Source: Struthio camelus (taxonomy: Eukaryota; Chordata; Aves; Struthioniformes; Struthionidae). Taken from it: a DNA stretch of 64,000 nucleotides. Below, in pieces: positions 34,606-47,720 of this stretch. The stretch spans positions 23,929,068 to 23,993,067 of the forward strand of contig NC_090952.1 of the NCBI RefSeq assembly GCF_040807025.1. The letters are read 5' to 3'. A model generated the notes under the pieces. The model had not been told where the DNA came from, ran no database searches, and saw nothing but the letters and a program-made list of their open reading frames with translations. The first letter of the stretch is position 1, and every line of letters begins with the position of its first letter. The position numbers and the translations under genes are program-made.

Positions 34606-37600
34606 TTTGAGGGAGAATTCAGATCCAGGTTTCTAGTCTGCCTGTGGTCCTGTGGGATCTGAAGTTTATCAAGTCATGTCTCCTGAAAAAATAGCTCATG
34701 TGGAATTTATATTGTTATTTATCACAAGTATTCAAAACATGCTTAGCGCAGCATCTGAATATGTCTTAAGGGTTTAGAGGGGGTACCAATGGCATTACTT
34801 TAACAAAACCATAAATTTAGATGCTAGGCTACGAGATGTTTTACTCCCTAATATGACCCGTGGAAATAAAAACGGATATCCCGTTGAACAGCTGAGATTA
34901 CATCTTCATTTCTTCATCTCTGTAGTGCCCAAGACCTTCAGCAAAAATCAGGGCCTGATTGGCAAAATACTACCCATGTGAACAGGCATCTGTCCTGGAA
35001 GTTGGACATGTGTCTAAGGTGTGATCAAGCTCCTGGTGACAATCCTGCAAACTTTGGCTGAATGGCTGCTTGCAGAATTTACTTCTTGCAAGCTGTGAGT
35101 GCTGGGTTTGTTCTCTGAGGGAAGGTGCATGGCTTTGGGCAGAAAGGGAGATCTTTGCCCAAAGTGTGGTGCCCAGTAATGACAAAGTTTATTACTGAAT
35201 ATTGATTTTAGCTGCAGGCCTGTTTGAGGGCAAGCGGTATTTTTATACAATAAGAAATGTCCTGTGTTCCTCCTGGGAAGAGTGTTGCTTCTTGCAGCTG
35301 TCTCTAGGATTTTGGAGTCAATGTGCAAGGTACTGGTCTGTTTTTCTGTTTGCTTTCCCAGCTCTTCCCCACTACCTGCTAAGTGAGTCTTGTAACCTAA
35401 ATGAACACAGCTCATGGATGAAAGAAGGCAGCTAGAGGGAGAGGGGAAGAAGTGAGGAAATATTTCATAATGCAGCTGAAGTGGATGATATTACTGATTG
35501 GGGAGGTGGCAGGCAGCCATCTGCTCACTCTCCTGATCCTCTCCAGTTGACCTTAGTTTTGTTCTTCATGGCTTTCTCAAGTCTGTTACAGAGTTGCTGG
35601 AGAAGCATTTATGGAGAGGGAAGAACTTCATCGCCAACTCATCCACAGGATGGCTACTCCTTTCTCTCAGACCTTGTCCGTCTCTTGCACTAGGTTGCTA
35701 GAGCCGCTCTCACATCATCTGTCCGTATCCCAGAGCAAATGGTAATAGACTGAGCTTCTCTGCACTGCTGATGCAGACAGAGGGTCCTTCAAAGCAGGCA
35801 GTGACGATACAGTGCTGGCATTTTCTGCTAGTTCTGCTAATTAATTACAGTCACATGCTCCTGTCATTAGTTTGGCCGTTCTCTTTCTCCATGAGGCAAG
35901 CTGTGATGTACGGGGGGGGGGGGGGGGAATGTTTTCCCCTCCCACAGAGCACCCCCTCGAGACCTGGTTGTTGTCCCCAGGGGCTGCTGAGCCACAAGTA
36001 TGCCAGCCTGTTGACGGCGCGGTACTGTTTGCTGCTCGGAATAGAAGATTGTGTTTTGCATGGCAGTAAGTGTTTAGAAATTCTGCGTGCCGGAGTGTTT
36101 CCTCTTTCTAAGGGTCTGCCATGGTGAAGGCTTGCTAGAGAGTGAGGTGTTACTGAACTTGCTAGGTGCATGCTGGTGACACTGAGAAACAGGCTTCAGT
36201 ATGTTCAAATGAGCAATCATTGCCCTGCTTCTTAAAAAAAAATTGTAATTTTAATCAAGACTTATTGTTGTAATCTGGAGGACGTTCCAGTGCAGAGTAC
36301 GTCACCTCCACAATTGTCTAGACAGGTTACCCGTGTCCCTGTTAAGCAAGCTCATTATTTATTTATAGTTATTTATTATAATAAATATGATTGCCTGCAG
36401 TAAGACGCTAACTCCACTGAGTCATATTTCAGATCACACAGCTGTGTTGTTTGAATTTTCGGAATAAATAAAACATTTAGAGCTGCACATGGAGCAGCCT
36501 CTTTAGCTCTCTGATATCTGCAGTAGGTGCTGTTCCTGCTGGAGTCGCAAGGGGAGGCGAAGCTCAGTTTTTGTGTTTAAAGGGAGAAGAACGTGTCCTT
36601 CAGGCTAGCACATTGCCTGACCTTGAACAATGTCCTCATGGGGCGCAAGAACCAGCGGAGTGTGTGGTCACAGCTGACTTCAGTAGGGCTAGGATGTTAC
36701 CACGTTGCTGCATGATATCCAAACAGTTTAAAAACATACAATCTGTGCACAAAAATTGCTTTTTTATGGATCTAATGTATTATCGCAGGGATCATGTTCT
36801 CTGTTTGCTGCAGGCCCATTGACTTTGGTAGAGTTGCTTAAGATTTGCCTCTGGCACTGGCTCTGAAAATTTCTCTGGAGTTTTGTTATGCTACAGAAGC
36901 TTGTCTGCGTCCAAGCAGCGTTGTTTTACTGGGAGAAATCGGAAGCTTGCATGTATCTGACCTCTGTCCGAATGAGGCTATGTTCCTTGTTGACCAGTTG
37001 GCCAAAATATGGGGTCCTCCGAGTCATTTGACTGAGGAGGAGAGGTTGACAGTAGAGCCAGACATCTCTGCGTGTCCTTTGTCATGCAGGGTGTTCAAGT
37101 CCTGTTTTCCTTAACATAGGAGAGGATGGAACAGGGGGAAGCAGTCTCCTTGCTCACTGTTCCCAACTAGCAGCCAACCCAGAAATGTTCCTTGTCTTTT
37201 ATTTTCCCCCTCAGAGTCTGAGGTCTGCAGCTTCTGGGACTGCTTGTGCTGCTTTTCTGGCCGCTCTGCCTCTTTCAGAGGCTTTGATAAGCTGTGAAGC
37301 TCCTTTGCACGTATGCTACTAGATTTTGGATACGTGCTACTGCATATGCTTGTCTTCTGGGTGGAGAATGCTATTGTTTCCGCTCCTCGGCTCTAGGGGC
37401 AAATAAGCTCTCTCATTCATCCTGAATGAAATGTAGCCATCATACCCATCTGTTCAGCGAGGTGGGACCCAAACCATATGCAGAAGACAACCTTGTATGC
37501 TGCCAAGGAACAGTGAAAGGCTTATGAAATGGTATCTTTTAAATGCATTCTGAGTGACAAGATTATGTACAGTAGATCTGTTTTGTTCCATTTTGGTTAG

Positions 37601-40600
37601 GTTGATCTGATGGTAACATATGGTCAAAATGGTTGAGCTTGGCTAGACGGATGTTTTCTTTCCTATGGAATTTAATTTTATTAAAGTGTGAAAGAACATT
37701 AAGCTTGGCATTTTATGAAATTACTTGAGGGAATTGAAGTTAGTTGTTCCCTATAGCATTTGATAAAATACACAAAGTCCAGAAGGAACGAATGATTCAC
37801 TTCTCAACTGTCAGCTGTGGTGGAAAAATGAGGTGAAGCTGGATTCGTGATTTGAAAGTCTGTTCATCAGCACTAGAACTTGTCAAAACATAATTTTGTC
37901 TTGTTAATTTTAGTGAGTTATTGAGTCAAAAATAAATTATAAAGATTTGTGGAAGGAGAGCAAAACGGTATTTTACAGTGAGTGCGGTTTTTTACCTTTT
38001 TCTTTTTCCCAAGGAGGATTTCATAAAACTTCCTGCTCTTGTAAAGTTAACATGATCTTGCTCCAGTAATGCCTGTCTGATTACAGAGTTTGAAGTTTAA
38101 TCGTGCACCGCCAAATTCTATTTTCAAATTTAGAATTAAAACGGCCTTTCAAGGTTAAGTTAACCTGCTCGCTTTCATTTCGGTGGACATAAAGTAACAG
38201 ATAATTATTGTGTGTTCTGTATTTTCCTCATTATTGTTAATAGGTTAGTATTGCAGCTTCTGCCAGACCACAGATAAGTAAGGAGTATGTCAAGTTTGAA
38301 AAAATAAAAGACGTTTCCAAGGTATTGCACACAGTGAGGTAATGAAAATGTCTTGCAGCAGGGACTAGGTGAATGACTTAACAAGTGCAGATCGGGTGAA
38401 AGTCAAACATAAAACCTGTTCAAGCTTGTTAGCTAGTCTTGTCCATAAAACTAACTGCCTGTTCTTCATGGATATTAAACCAGTTACAGTTGTGTTTTAA
38501 GGCAGAAAACCTGCAAAAGAGGAAAACTCACATTTGAAAAGGTAATAATAAATGAGACTTTCTGCTGTAATTAAGTAGACTGTTGATTAAACAGATCTCT
38601 GGGTTGATTGAGGCGCTACTGTTTGTGACGTACAACTGATCACGTTTAATCACTGCTGCCGAGTGTGATTGACCGGCCGTGCACCAGGCAAGCTACTGGG
38701 ATAGTAAAGTCTAATTTCTGTGCTGGTACGTGCACGTGGAGGACTTCTGAGGGAGAGGAAGAAATAGCCTGCCTTTGGGGGGGACGTAAGTGAAGGAGAG
38801 GAACGTTTACAAGCCCTCTTGTAGCATCATCGACTTAGTTTGTATCCAGTAATATGTGCAAGTAATGCAGTGTTTTAGGTTTGCAAAGTGCTCTAGGGTC
38901 CCTGGATAACGGATACTCTATTGTTATGAGCTGCTGATAAATAGTTCTGCTGGAGCCCTAGTGAAGCAGCAAAACTTGAGTGGTTTGGACCATTTCTGGG
39001 GCAGCACAGGGTATGTCGTGGAGGGCTGCTTTTTGGGAGGGGGAGAAGAGGGGAGCTGCTTTGTGGATGCTTTGCTGTAACTTTGAGGAGGGGACCACTA
39101 TGGGAGGAAGTGCCAAGGCTGGTTTGCTTGTTTGGCTTATGGATGGTGTAGGTGTTTGGAGGTGGGAGTCAGCTCTTCCCAGCAGGATGGGAGATGGCAG
39201 GCAGCCAGGAAAGGCTGTTAAGGGCCCTGAGACTGAAGCCAAACAGCTGGTTTGGTAGAGAAGAGATACAGCATGGATGGAGGCATAACTGAAGCTACTG
39301 GCCAGGAGAAGGACCTTTTTCCCCAGCTTTCTGAGTAGATATCAGCAAGGCAAGATGCATTTGTCAAAGCTGAGAAGAGGAATTCTCCGTAATTGAGTTG
39401 TGAGATGAGCGGTCCCTAGCTGGGAGCTGCAGTGTGTGGCTGGGTAGGAAAGGCTGTTCTTTAAATGTTATGCAGAGAGAATCAGCAAACCTTAGACACA
39501 GCCTGACTGCGAAGATCTCAAGTGGTTTGTTGAAAGCATGTTCGATGAGTGTAGAGATGAAGGGAAGCTGGGGAGACAGCTGGAGAGACAAGTGAATCTG
39601 AGCCTGGAAGAGACAAAAGCTGTACCTACTGCGAGGGCGACGAGCCCAAGGGGAGCAGGAGTGAGGGGACTGAGGGCACGTGGGTTCACTGCTCTGTGTG
39701 GAGCTCTGCTTTTCAGTACTTTGCACTTCTGATGATGGACCTGGAGAATTCATATGCTGTGTTGCCTAAAGGAATAAAAATCCAAATATTTCTTTGCCGT
39801 TGAAAATAAAGGGTACTTTTGCAAAATGCTGGAAAAAAGGCAAGCGTTACATTTGACTCAATTTCTTTCTTCTGCTTGTTTCCTTCCACTGGTGTGCTGA
39901 GTTCTAGCAGGCCCTTAAAAAGGCAGGGACAAGAAAATACTATGATCAGTATTATTTGTGATTATTTTGGAGCTGATTTGTGGTGGCTGTGGCTGCAGCT
40001 GGCGTGAAGAAAATGAGTCTTCAGCAGAGATGCTCCTCGGAAAACCAAACCAACCTCCCTAGATTATAACTGGCTCTTCCTCCCTGCATCCAGCTTTCAG
40101 CCTTTCTGATTGAGCTTTGCTCATTTTGAAGTGGAGATGGCTTTCAGAAAAACTAGGTAGTGTATTAGCGAGACCACACGATGCTATGTGTTTCTGCTGT
40201 TCCTTTATTACACTGTGAAGACCGAGCTTTTTCCACGGTTTCCTGTATCAAATTCTGCATTGGAATTGTAGGAGCAGTGAGGTTTACTCACCCCCTTTCT
40301 GTTAGTTTACCCTGTTACATATCTGTGCAATTGGCACTTGGCAAGATCTTTGATCCATGCAGTCTATCAAATAAATGCTCTTTAGTTAGTGGTGAAGAGT
40401 TGCAGCTGTAATTTTGGGGGATTTCTTGTGCGGGATGCATTTTCCCCTTCTTCTGTGTCTTTTTTGCGGTGTTAAAATTAATATTAAGTGATCTTTTGAA
40501 GAATAGTTAACATTCAGGTGGCCAGCAAGAGTAAACAACAGACAGCAGTTGAAACAGCCCTAATGTGGCCAGGCAGAGGAAGGTGATCATTCATCACTCT

Positions 40601-42658
40601 CCCAGTTCGTTAGAAAGATAATGTTAGGAAATTAAAGTGCAGTGCAGAACTGCTCAGGGCGCTCTTTCTCTGGACCATGCATAGGCTCACGCTTTGTTTG
40701 CAATTACTCTGCTTTTATGTATGCTTGGCTGCAAGTAAGCACGTGAAAATCTAATATCTGGCTCAAACTGTGCCTCCTTTATTTATAAACAGCTTCTCTT
40801 TTGCATTACGCTGATAGAGCATGATGCACAGACATCTTGCGATAGACTATTTCAGTATAAGGTGCCAAAAATGAAGAGGAAACATTTTATGTGATTAAGC
40901 AACTGAGACATTCTGACAGATGTTTGCCTGACAGAGTTCACAGGAAAAGAAGTACTGTTTATATCCGATTACTGCTTGTGCGCATGTTTGTGCCCCGAAC
41001 TTATTCGGTGGGAGGTTTTAGCAGCTAACAATCTAATGCAAACTTGTAAGGCCCTTTCTCATTTCCGTGGTCTTTGTGGTGCACATCTCAAAGTACCTCT
41101 GAGTACAGTGTGCATGGGCTCCTGTTCCTCAGGCTGTGTTAGTTGCAAAGCCTTTCCTCATACCTGTCAAAACAACTTTCTGTCCTCTCCTGTCTTCCTT
41201 TACTAGAGACTTCCTTTTTCTTCTGTAGTATCTTTGCTTTAGGGTTTCTGGCTCTTGGTAGTGTGTTTCATGCTTATATTTCAGGAATTTATTCCTGATT
41301 TCAGCTGTGGCTTTTAGTGTAGGTCTTTCCAAAACAAAATCACACTAGAGGTACAGATTCTAGCCTACTGGCCCTCTTGGCCCTGGCTGAATGTCCTTCC
41401 GTGGAAAATCCCAGCCAGATGATTTCCTGCCTTAAGTGAAGAATGCTTTAAGAGTATTGAGGCTTGACAGTTTTGAGTATTAGAATAGCTTTAATTTGAA
41501 GTCTGGATTCAAAACAATACAGCGATGGCTTTTGAAAAGTTGCAGTTGATTATGTCTTATTTTTCCATGAGTAGCAGAAAGGTCCTACATATTTTGAAGG
41601 GTTTTTTTGAAAAAAAGAAAAAAAAAAAAAGAAATGAATTTAGACTTGTCCAAGCAAACCCCCACACCTTTTTCTCCCTCAGCTTAGTAGAGCTTTCATG
41701 ATGCATAATCAAGCTGGAGACTGGTCTTGAGTCAGCCTGTAAAGGTCCCTTTCAGGGATGATGGTATGTTTTGCGTGTTTTCTCCAAGTGCCTATCTGAG
41801 GATTCAAAGGATGCTTTAATCCTGCTGGCATCTGTAGCCCTTTGGAGAACATTTGTTCATAAAAATGAATTTTAACAATGGCCTTGCCAAGACAGGAGGG
41901 AAAGCAAGGGCGCCTGGGAGAACAGGGACCATCATTGCCCAGGAAGACATCGTGATTCTGGCGAGTGCAATGATGAAGAGACATATGTACCTCATCTGCC
42001 AGAACCAACTATAACTGATTTAGGGTTGAGTTCATCCCAGTGAGGAAGAGCAGGGTGGGTGAACCCATGAAGAGCTGCCAGCTACTGAAGCCATGCTGCT
42101 TCCAGAGCTAGCTCAGGCAGTTTTCACTCAAGTTGTCCCCTTAACATTGTGCAGATTTGGGAACAAGCTGTCTCCATATGTGGCAGAGGACAGTTGGCCA
42201 GCCTTTGAAACACACATGTGAGTGGTATCCTCTGGCTCTTGCTGACAGAGATGCTTTCCTGGTCTTGGGCTTGCACCTCTGGTGGGCTGTGATCTTTCTC
42301 TTGCTCCAGGTGGTCTGAATCATGGGATCCCTGTCACTGATTGGGACAACCTTAGCACGTCTTTCAGCCTGGTCCTGTGGTGGTAACTGAGCAAATAGAC
42401 TTCTCAGTGAAAGCAGGGTGGGGTTAGAACAAAAATGCCTAAGAGAAAGTGCATCCTACAAATGGTCGAATCAGATAATACATATTTCTCCCCCTTCCCA
42501 ACCTGTGCAACCCTCTTCTGGGAGGTCCTAGCAGTCCTAGTTCTGCAGAGACTCCTGCTGAGTCCCTCTGTTAAATCATCTCCTCTGCTCACTGCATGCC
42601 CTGCCATGAATCAATGCACCAAAAAAGGAGGAAGGAGCGGGGGGAAAAAGTAAGTGTG
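34606..42658. other. Intron: no gene seen
   Basis: The region includes a G16 run (35912-35927), an AT-rich block with ATTTATTTATAGTTATTTAT at about 36355-36395, another AT-rich block at 37650-38600, and an A-rich run at about 41610-41636. Open frames are all short and unrecognised. Confidence 0.5.
35912..35927. repeat. Poly-G tract, 16 G
   Basis: An uninterrupted run of 16 G. It is potentially quadruplex-forming and prone to length error. Confidence 0.95.

Positions 42659-42684
<26 letters not shown>
42659..42684. repeat. Poly-T tract, 26 T
   Basis: A run of 26 T followed by AAAAAC. It could be the poly-A tail of a minus-strand retroposed sequence, but I see no recognisable retrogene or SINE body on either side, nor a clear target duplication. 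Confidence 0.9.
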
Positions 42685-42689
<5 letters not shown>

Positions 42690-42894
42690 CAAGTCATCTT
42701 TTGATCTGCCAGCCCCCTAGAGTGGTTTTCACTACAGGAGTTCTAAGGCGAAGCATCTGCCCTGTTGTCCTCTGCCAGGAGCGAGTGCCAGGGGTGCTCC
42801 TATCCAGGGAGCACAGCTGCTCTGTTGTGGCCCCGTTAAACTGCCAAGTGCATCAGTACAGCAAAGTTGAATCCATGTGATGTTATCTTCACAT

Positions 42895-43085
42895 CTGCTA
42901 GGTCAAACCAAAGACCCATCTAATCCAGTATGGCCTCTCCCCAGAAGCGAATGCTTGAGGACAATGTAAGAACAATCCAGACCCTTTCCCTTCTGTACTT
43001 TGCCAGTTTATGGAAGACAGCGACCCTGTGTAACCTGTGAGGCCTTGCTAAAGTGTCCTTTCCTATGTGTTTAATGGCAGGAATT
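42895..43085 (+). mobile_element. Degenerate CR1-like LINE 3' fragment
   Basis: GGTCAAACCAAAGACCCATC followed by TAATCCAGTATGGCCTCTCC resembles the widespread amniote CR1-type motif GGTCAGACCAAAGGTCCATC / TAGCCCAGTATCCTGTCT. It continues with GATGC-like and TGTAAGAACA words in the expected order. The copy is old and heavily mutated, and its boundaries are approximate. The family assignment is from memory of such elements. Confidence 0.5.
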
Positions 43086-46000
43086 GTCTGATTTTTCATC
43101 AGCGGAACTCGAGGTATTTTAGCAGCGAATGATAATGTTGGACGTCTGTGTGTGTTTTTCCAGGCCAGCTCTCTACAATCATTTATAAAAAGCTGTTTGT
43201 GTTGGAGTAAACCAATCATGGCTTGCCATTAAATCTTAATTAGGTAACAAATGGTAGTGTGTTTACATGTTATCTATTTAGCCCCATTTGCATGGGGTGG
43301 AAGATACCCACTTGATTCGGAGCGTGAAGTCTCTTAGTTGTTGGTGTGTGGTTAAGAAGATTAGACATGCATCAGCAAAGGTGCAGGCAGGACAGCGGGG
43401 GGCTAAGGTAGGTAGGACAATATGTGGCATGGCATCACTTACGCTGGAAGGTTTTATATAAAAGAAAACTCCCCCCTTTTATCCTGCCAGGCTTATGTTG
43501 AAGGAAGTGCGGTTTTTTCCTTTTGACTTAGTTATGGAAGAATATTAAATTGTTGCTTCGTCCTACAAAGACGCTGGGGGAACAGGGTGGAGAGAGCATA
43601 AAGGCTTGTCAGCTAAACAAGTGTAAAAGATGTAAGCATTTCTAATTTATGGCACAGTGCTCGCAGGGGAATGTGCTCACCAAGGTCTGAGACTTGCAGC
43701 ATCTTTTCCTATTGAATGAGCGGATTAATGATGGCAAATTCTGCTGCGTTAGGGACGTGTGTGAGGTCACTCCTCGTGTTTGGCAGTAGGAAACACTTCA
43801 GCTGGAAAAAGCCACCATTTCCTTGCGGCTGCTTTGGATTCTGCTCTTATAGTCGAAAGAGCAGATTCTTTTTCCGGGATAGTTTTGGAAAATATTTAAT
43901 TAAGCGGCTCTAATGAGAGGCCATTATAACTGCAAACAGAATTATTGTTATCATCATTTCAGCTGTTAACATTTTAAGGGCAGTTGTTCACACACTGTTC
44001 AGTAATTAGGGCCCAATTCACTGTGGGGGAAGATTGTAGTTGGGCTGCAGTGAATGTAACGTGGAAAGGAGCGTTTGAAAAGTTGTCGTCCTTCCCAAGA
44101 CGCACGGACGTGCAGAGCCATCGCTTCTCCGTAGCATAATCCCTCTTCAGTCCAGGCTACAAAGGCTGAGATCTAAAAAGCGGCATGGCTTGCTTTGGGA
44201 GTTGCATGGTAGGCTTATTACTCACCATCAGGAATATCCTGAGGTGATTTCACAGTCTTTTTAGGTGCACAGAGCAAAGGCAGAGTTTTGGGACAGGACT
44301 GAAGAAATTTGTATTTCTGGCACAGCTGCTGTAATGATCATGGTCTTTGGCAATTCTGTGAACAAAGTAATGTCATTATATTACTGGCCAGGTGAGCCTT
44401 CTAACCTCCTAGGAAATTAAACCGTAAAAAGAAGGGAAAAGCACAAATTACCTTTCTCTTCTTGGTAAGAAGTAGCACCTTACTCAGCTTGATGCAAATT
44501 GTTTCTAGTTAAGGAATGCCTTAAAATGCAACTCTGCAGGGCTGTTCAGCTGTAGCTATAGTTAGAGTTGCAACTATGGATAGCTTTAAATTTATTTAAG
44601 GGCTAATAAAGTGAAACCTGACATTTCCTCCAAGACTTTTTTTAGAAAAAGTCTGAACTGTTTAGCAGTTTGGGGAGCCTCATGTGGAAGAGCTTTCATG
44701 CTGTTTGGGTTGAGCAAGTTAATCTTAGGCTCTGTCGATGTCTGGCTGAGTGAACAGTTTGCTTCCTCCTGCCTGGTTTGAGTGAAGTGGGCAGAGGTAA
44801 GATAATGCAAAACACTTTGGGATCTTCCTGCAGAAAGTGTGTTGGCAGGACAAGCTTTCTTGCTGCTCCTCTTCCAGGTGGGGAGGCAAAGTGCAGCTGG
44901 AGCACTGGGCTCTGCTTCCTTAAGGAACGGTCTCTGGTATTAAAATAACTTGAGGCAAATCTTATGTTGGCAAAACCCCAATTCGTGTATTTTTACTTCC
45001 TGGCTTAGGGTGTGGGCCACAACTCTCAGTCCATAAATCCTCTTTCTAAGTGGTGGTGAATGTAAAATGCCCGAGCATTTAAAGGGCAGTTTAAGAACTT
45101 CAGGTCAAGCATGGGACTTGGCGATGGCAAAAAAGGAGCTCTGGAAGAATACTTAGTGCCATATGTAAGGCCTGAGACTCTTTGAACCGTCTCTTGTTTC
45201 CTCCTCTTTGGATTAAGTAGACAGCCTCTCTCCTGAGAGCTCATATATGACTTTTAGTGGATCTGGGCAAGGTAACTTGCTGTGAGCAGTGATTTGATCT
45301 TGACAGAGGACATGGCAGGAATGTTAGCGGTCTCAGAAGAGGCGCTGCCAAATGGCCGTGGAGGTGTGAGTAGATCACAGTATCCCTGTCTAGTGACTTG
45401 TACCCTGTAGGGGTGTGGGGCCTGTCATTATAGGACCTCCACTGGAAAGCTGACCTAGATGTTACCATCAGGAAACCTAGACTGGGTTTTTGGCTTGGCG
45501 GCTGGCTTCCTGCAAGACCAGGCAGTCCTGCAAAGCTGCCTTCCTGTTTTACAAATAGGAACCACAGACGAAACAACAAGCCAGTTTGGCACGATGTTCC
45601 AGCTGTGGGACAGCTAAGTAGTAGAGCTGTGTAGTTTGGTCTGAGAAATGGTATTTTTCCAAGGGGGGGAAGATGCCTTGTGCCATGAGCAGTAGCTTGT
45701 AGGTAATCTTGGGCTACTGCAGAGAGAGAATTAGTGACACCTTCAGAGATCTGTTAGCCAGCTGGGGAGAGTGGTGGCCGTAGGACATGTACTGGGGCCC
45801 TCCTGATGGAGGGGGTTAGGGAGGAAGCAGGCTAATTCCTCAAGCTAAGGTAAAAGTTGATCTGGTGGCGAGCTGAAATGCTCATTTCAATTAGCATCAC
45901 GTGGCCAAGGAATAGCTGAAGCTGAAAGGTGAAATCAGCTGATTTCAGCTGAAGCTGATATCTTGTTGCTTTGCCTGTGGGATAGAGTCAAGACAGGCTG

Positions 46001-47460
46001 AGCAGCATCCCAGTGGGCACCTGCTTCTACTTGCCCTTGTGCAACAAGGGAAGCAAATGGCCCTCCTTCATCAAGAGAGAGGGTCCTGCCTTTTCTTCAC
46101 TTATTACCACAATGCCTAAAGGCAGTTAAGGCCTGAAAGGGTCAGAGGTGATGCTAACGGGGGATGAATTGATCCATCTCCGTTAGGATGGTCGAAGTGG
46201 TGCCTCCTCCCAGCGCCTGCAGACACTCAGACAGCAATGCAATGCAAAATGTTGCTTCCCTGGTGCCTGGATCTGCATCCTTTCTGCTCCCACGTGCGCC
46301 TGGCTATCGTGGCTGGCAATCTTGTTGCCCCATGGCTGCTTCTCTGCAGAGGGACTATACTTTCCAGATGGCCTCCAGCTGACATGCCATGCAGTTGCTC
46401 ATCGGTGAATGCTGTCAGTCCTGTTGTGCCATGCCTCTGCACCCTACAACAGCAACTTTGGTTGATTTTAATATAAATGCCTCTGTCAGATTGGGGTTTG
46501 GCTGTGAAACCCCATCTGCTATGGCCGTCCTCATGGGCTGCTTTTGGATGCCGAGTTACGTTGCACTGCTGCTGCCGCCGCAGGGACACCGAGGGCCTTT
46601 TGCGCTTTGTAATGGGATGGACAAGGCTCTAAGCTGGAAAAATAAGCTATGCAGGATCTGTAGCATCTTTTTCTTCCACAAGCCAGGCTAGCTGTCTGCA
46701 AGAGGAGAGTCCTTCTCCCTTTCCTGCCTCCCTGAAATACTTCAGACTGATGTGTAATTCCTCATAACTGGTTCCTTGCATGCACGGATGTTACAGGCTC
46801 CAGCATGTTGTGTGGTGTGGAGCTGTGCCTGCCTTGTCCTGGAGACATTAAGCAGGGTGGACACCTCTCTCCTGGGTGTCTCCTTATGGTGTTTGGAATA
46901 CTTTTTTTTTTTAATCATTGTGTTGCTTAATAATGTGTCTGTGTGGGCCTGGCAGAATTGCTTATGCACCTGACTTTTCCAAGTCTCTCAGTTAGACTAA
47001 TAAAACATATTATCTCTACCCAAGGGCCTGCTCCTGCCTGTGTCCTTAGTCCCTTGCAGCTGTCAGGTCTGAGCTGTGGGCTGTGGAGAAAGGACACCTG
47101 GTTCGAGCCAGCCCCTATCCCTGTTTTTCAGTGTCGAGATGGGAAGTGGGTGTGTGGTCTGGTGGCGGGGCTCTATGAGATGTGGAGTGGGTGTTTCTAG
47201 CCTTTCCTACAAATTCCTCCCGATGATCCTTATGCTCTCCTGCTTTTTGTCCTTAAGTAAGTGGCAAGTAGATATGTTGTGCCTGGTGTGGTAGGGAGCT
47301 GCGCGGTACCCTCACAGCTGCCCTAGGCCCTTCGTGTTGAGGGAAGTTTTGCAGTGAGCCAGGCACAACGGGGCCTGTTCTCCCATGAGCGCGCCTCTGC
47401 ATTGCAAGGAATGAGCCGAGACTTGCAAAGCCAGAGACGCTTTCTCCTCACCTCCTAGGC
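43086..47460. other. Intron: no gene seen
   Basis: Non-coding intron with an octamer-containing hairpin (43282-43297), an AT-rich patch around 43880-44000, and an 18-bp palindrome (45930-45947). No coding or RNA gene signal is recognised. Confidence 0.5.
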
Positions 47461-47720
47461 GATGTGCTTGCAAAGGAATTTATGGTAACGAAAATGTTTT
47501 TTGTGCAAAGTGCAGTAACACAGAGCAATAAAAACCCCATAATTGCAGCTGGAATATTCCACATTAAACCAAACTATCAATTATAGTTTTCATAGGGGTT
47601 TGCTTGACTAAAAAGGTGGTGCTTTCATGTGAAAAAATATTCATTATCTTCTTTCAAACACACCTTAATTGCCAACATCAAAATTATTAATTAAGCAATA
47701 AATCTTGCAAAACTGGATTG
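47461..47720. promoter_or_regulatory. Candidate conserved non-coding element
   Basis: An AT-rich 260-bp island dense in homeodomain-type words (CATAATTGC, TCAATTATAG, TTATTAATTAAGC). It has a palindromic GGAATATTCC (47551-47560), which is an inverted pair of TEAD-type GGAAT half-sites. It lies in a long developmental-gene intron. Conservation cannot be measured here, so this is only a candidate. Confidence 0.3.

Noticed and set aside
42659-42684. Poly-T run as the tail of a minus-strand processed pseudogene
   Set aside because: The sequence next to it encodes no recognisable protein in any frame and no target-site duplication is apparent.
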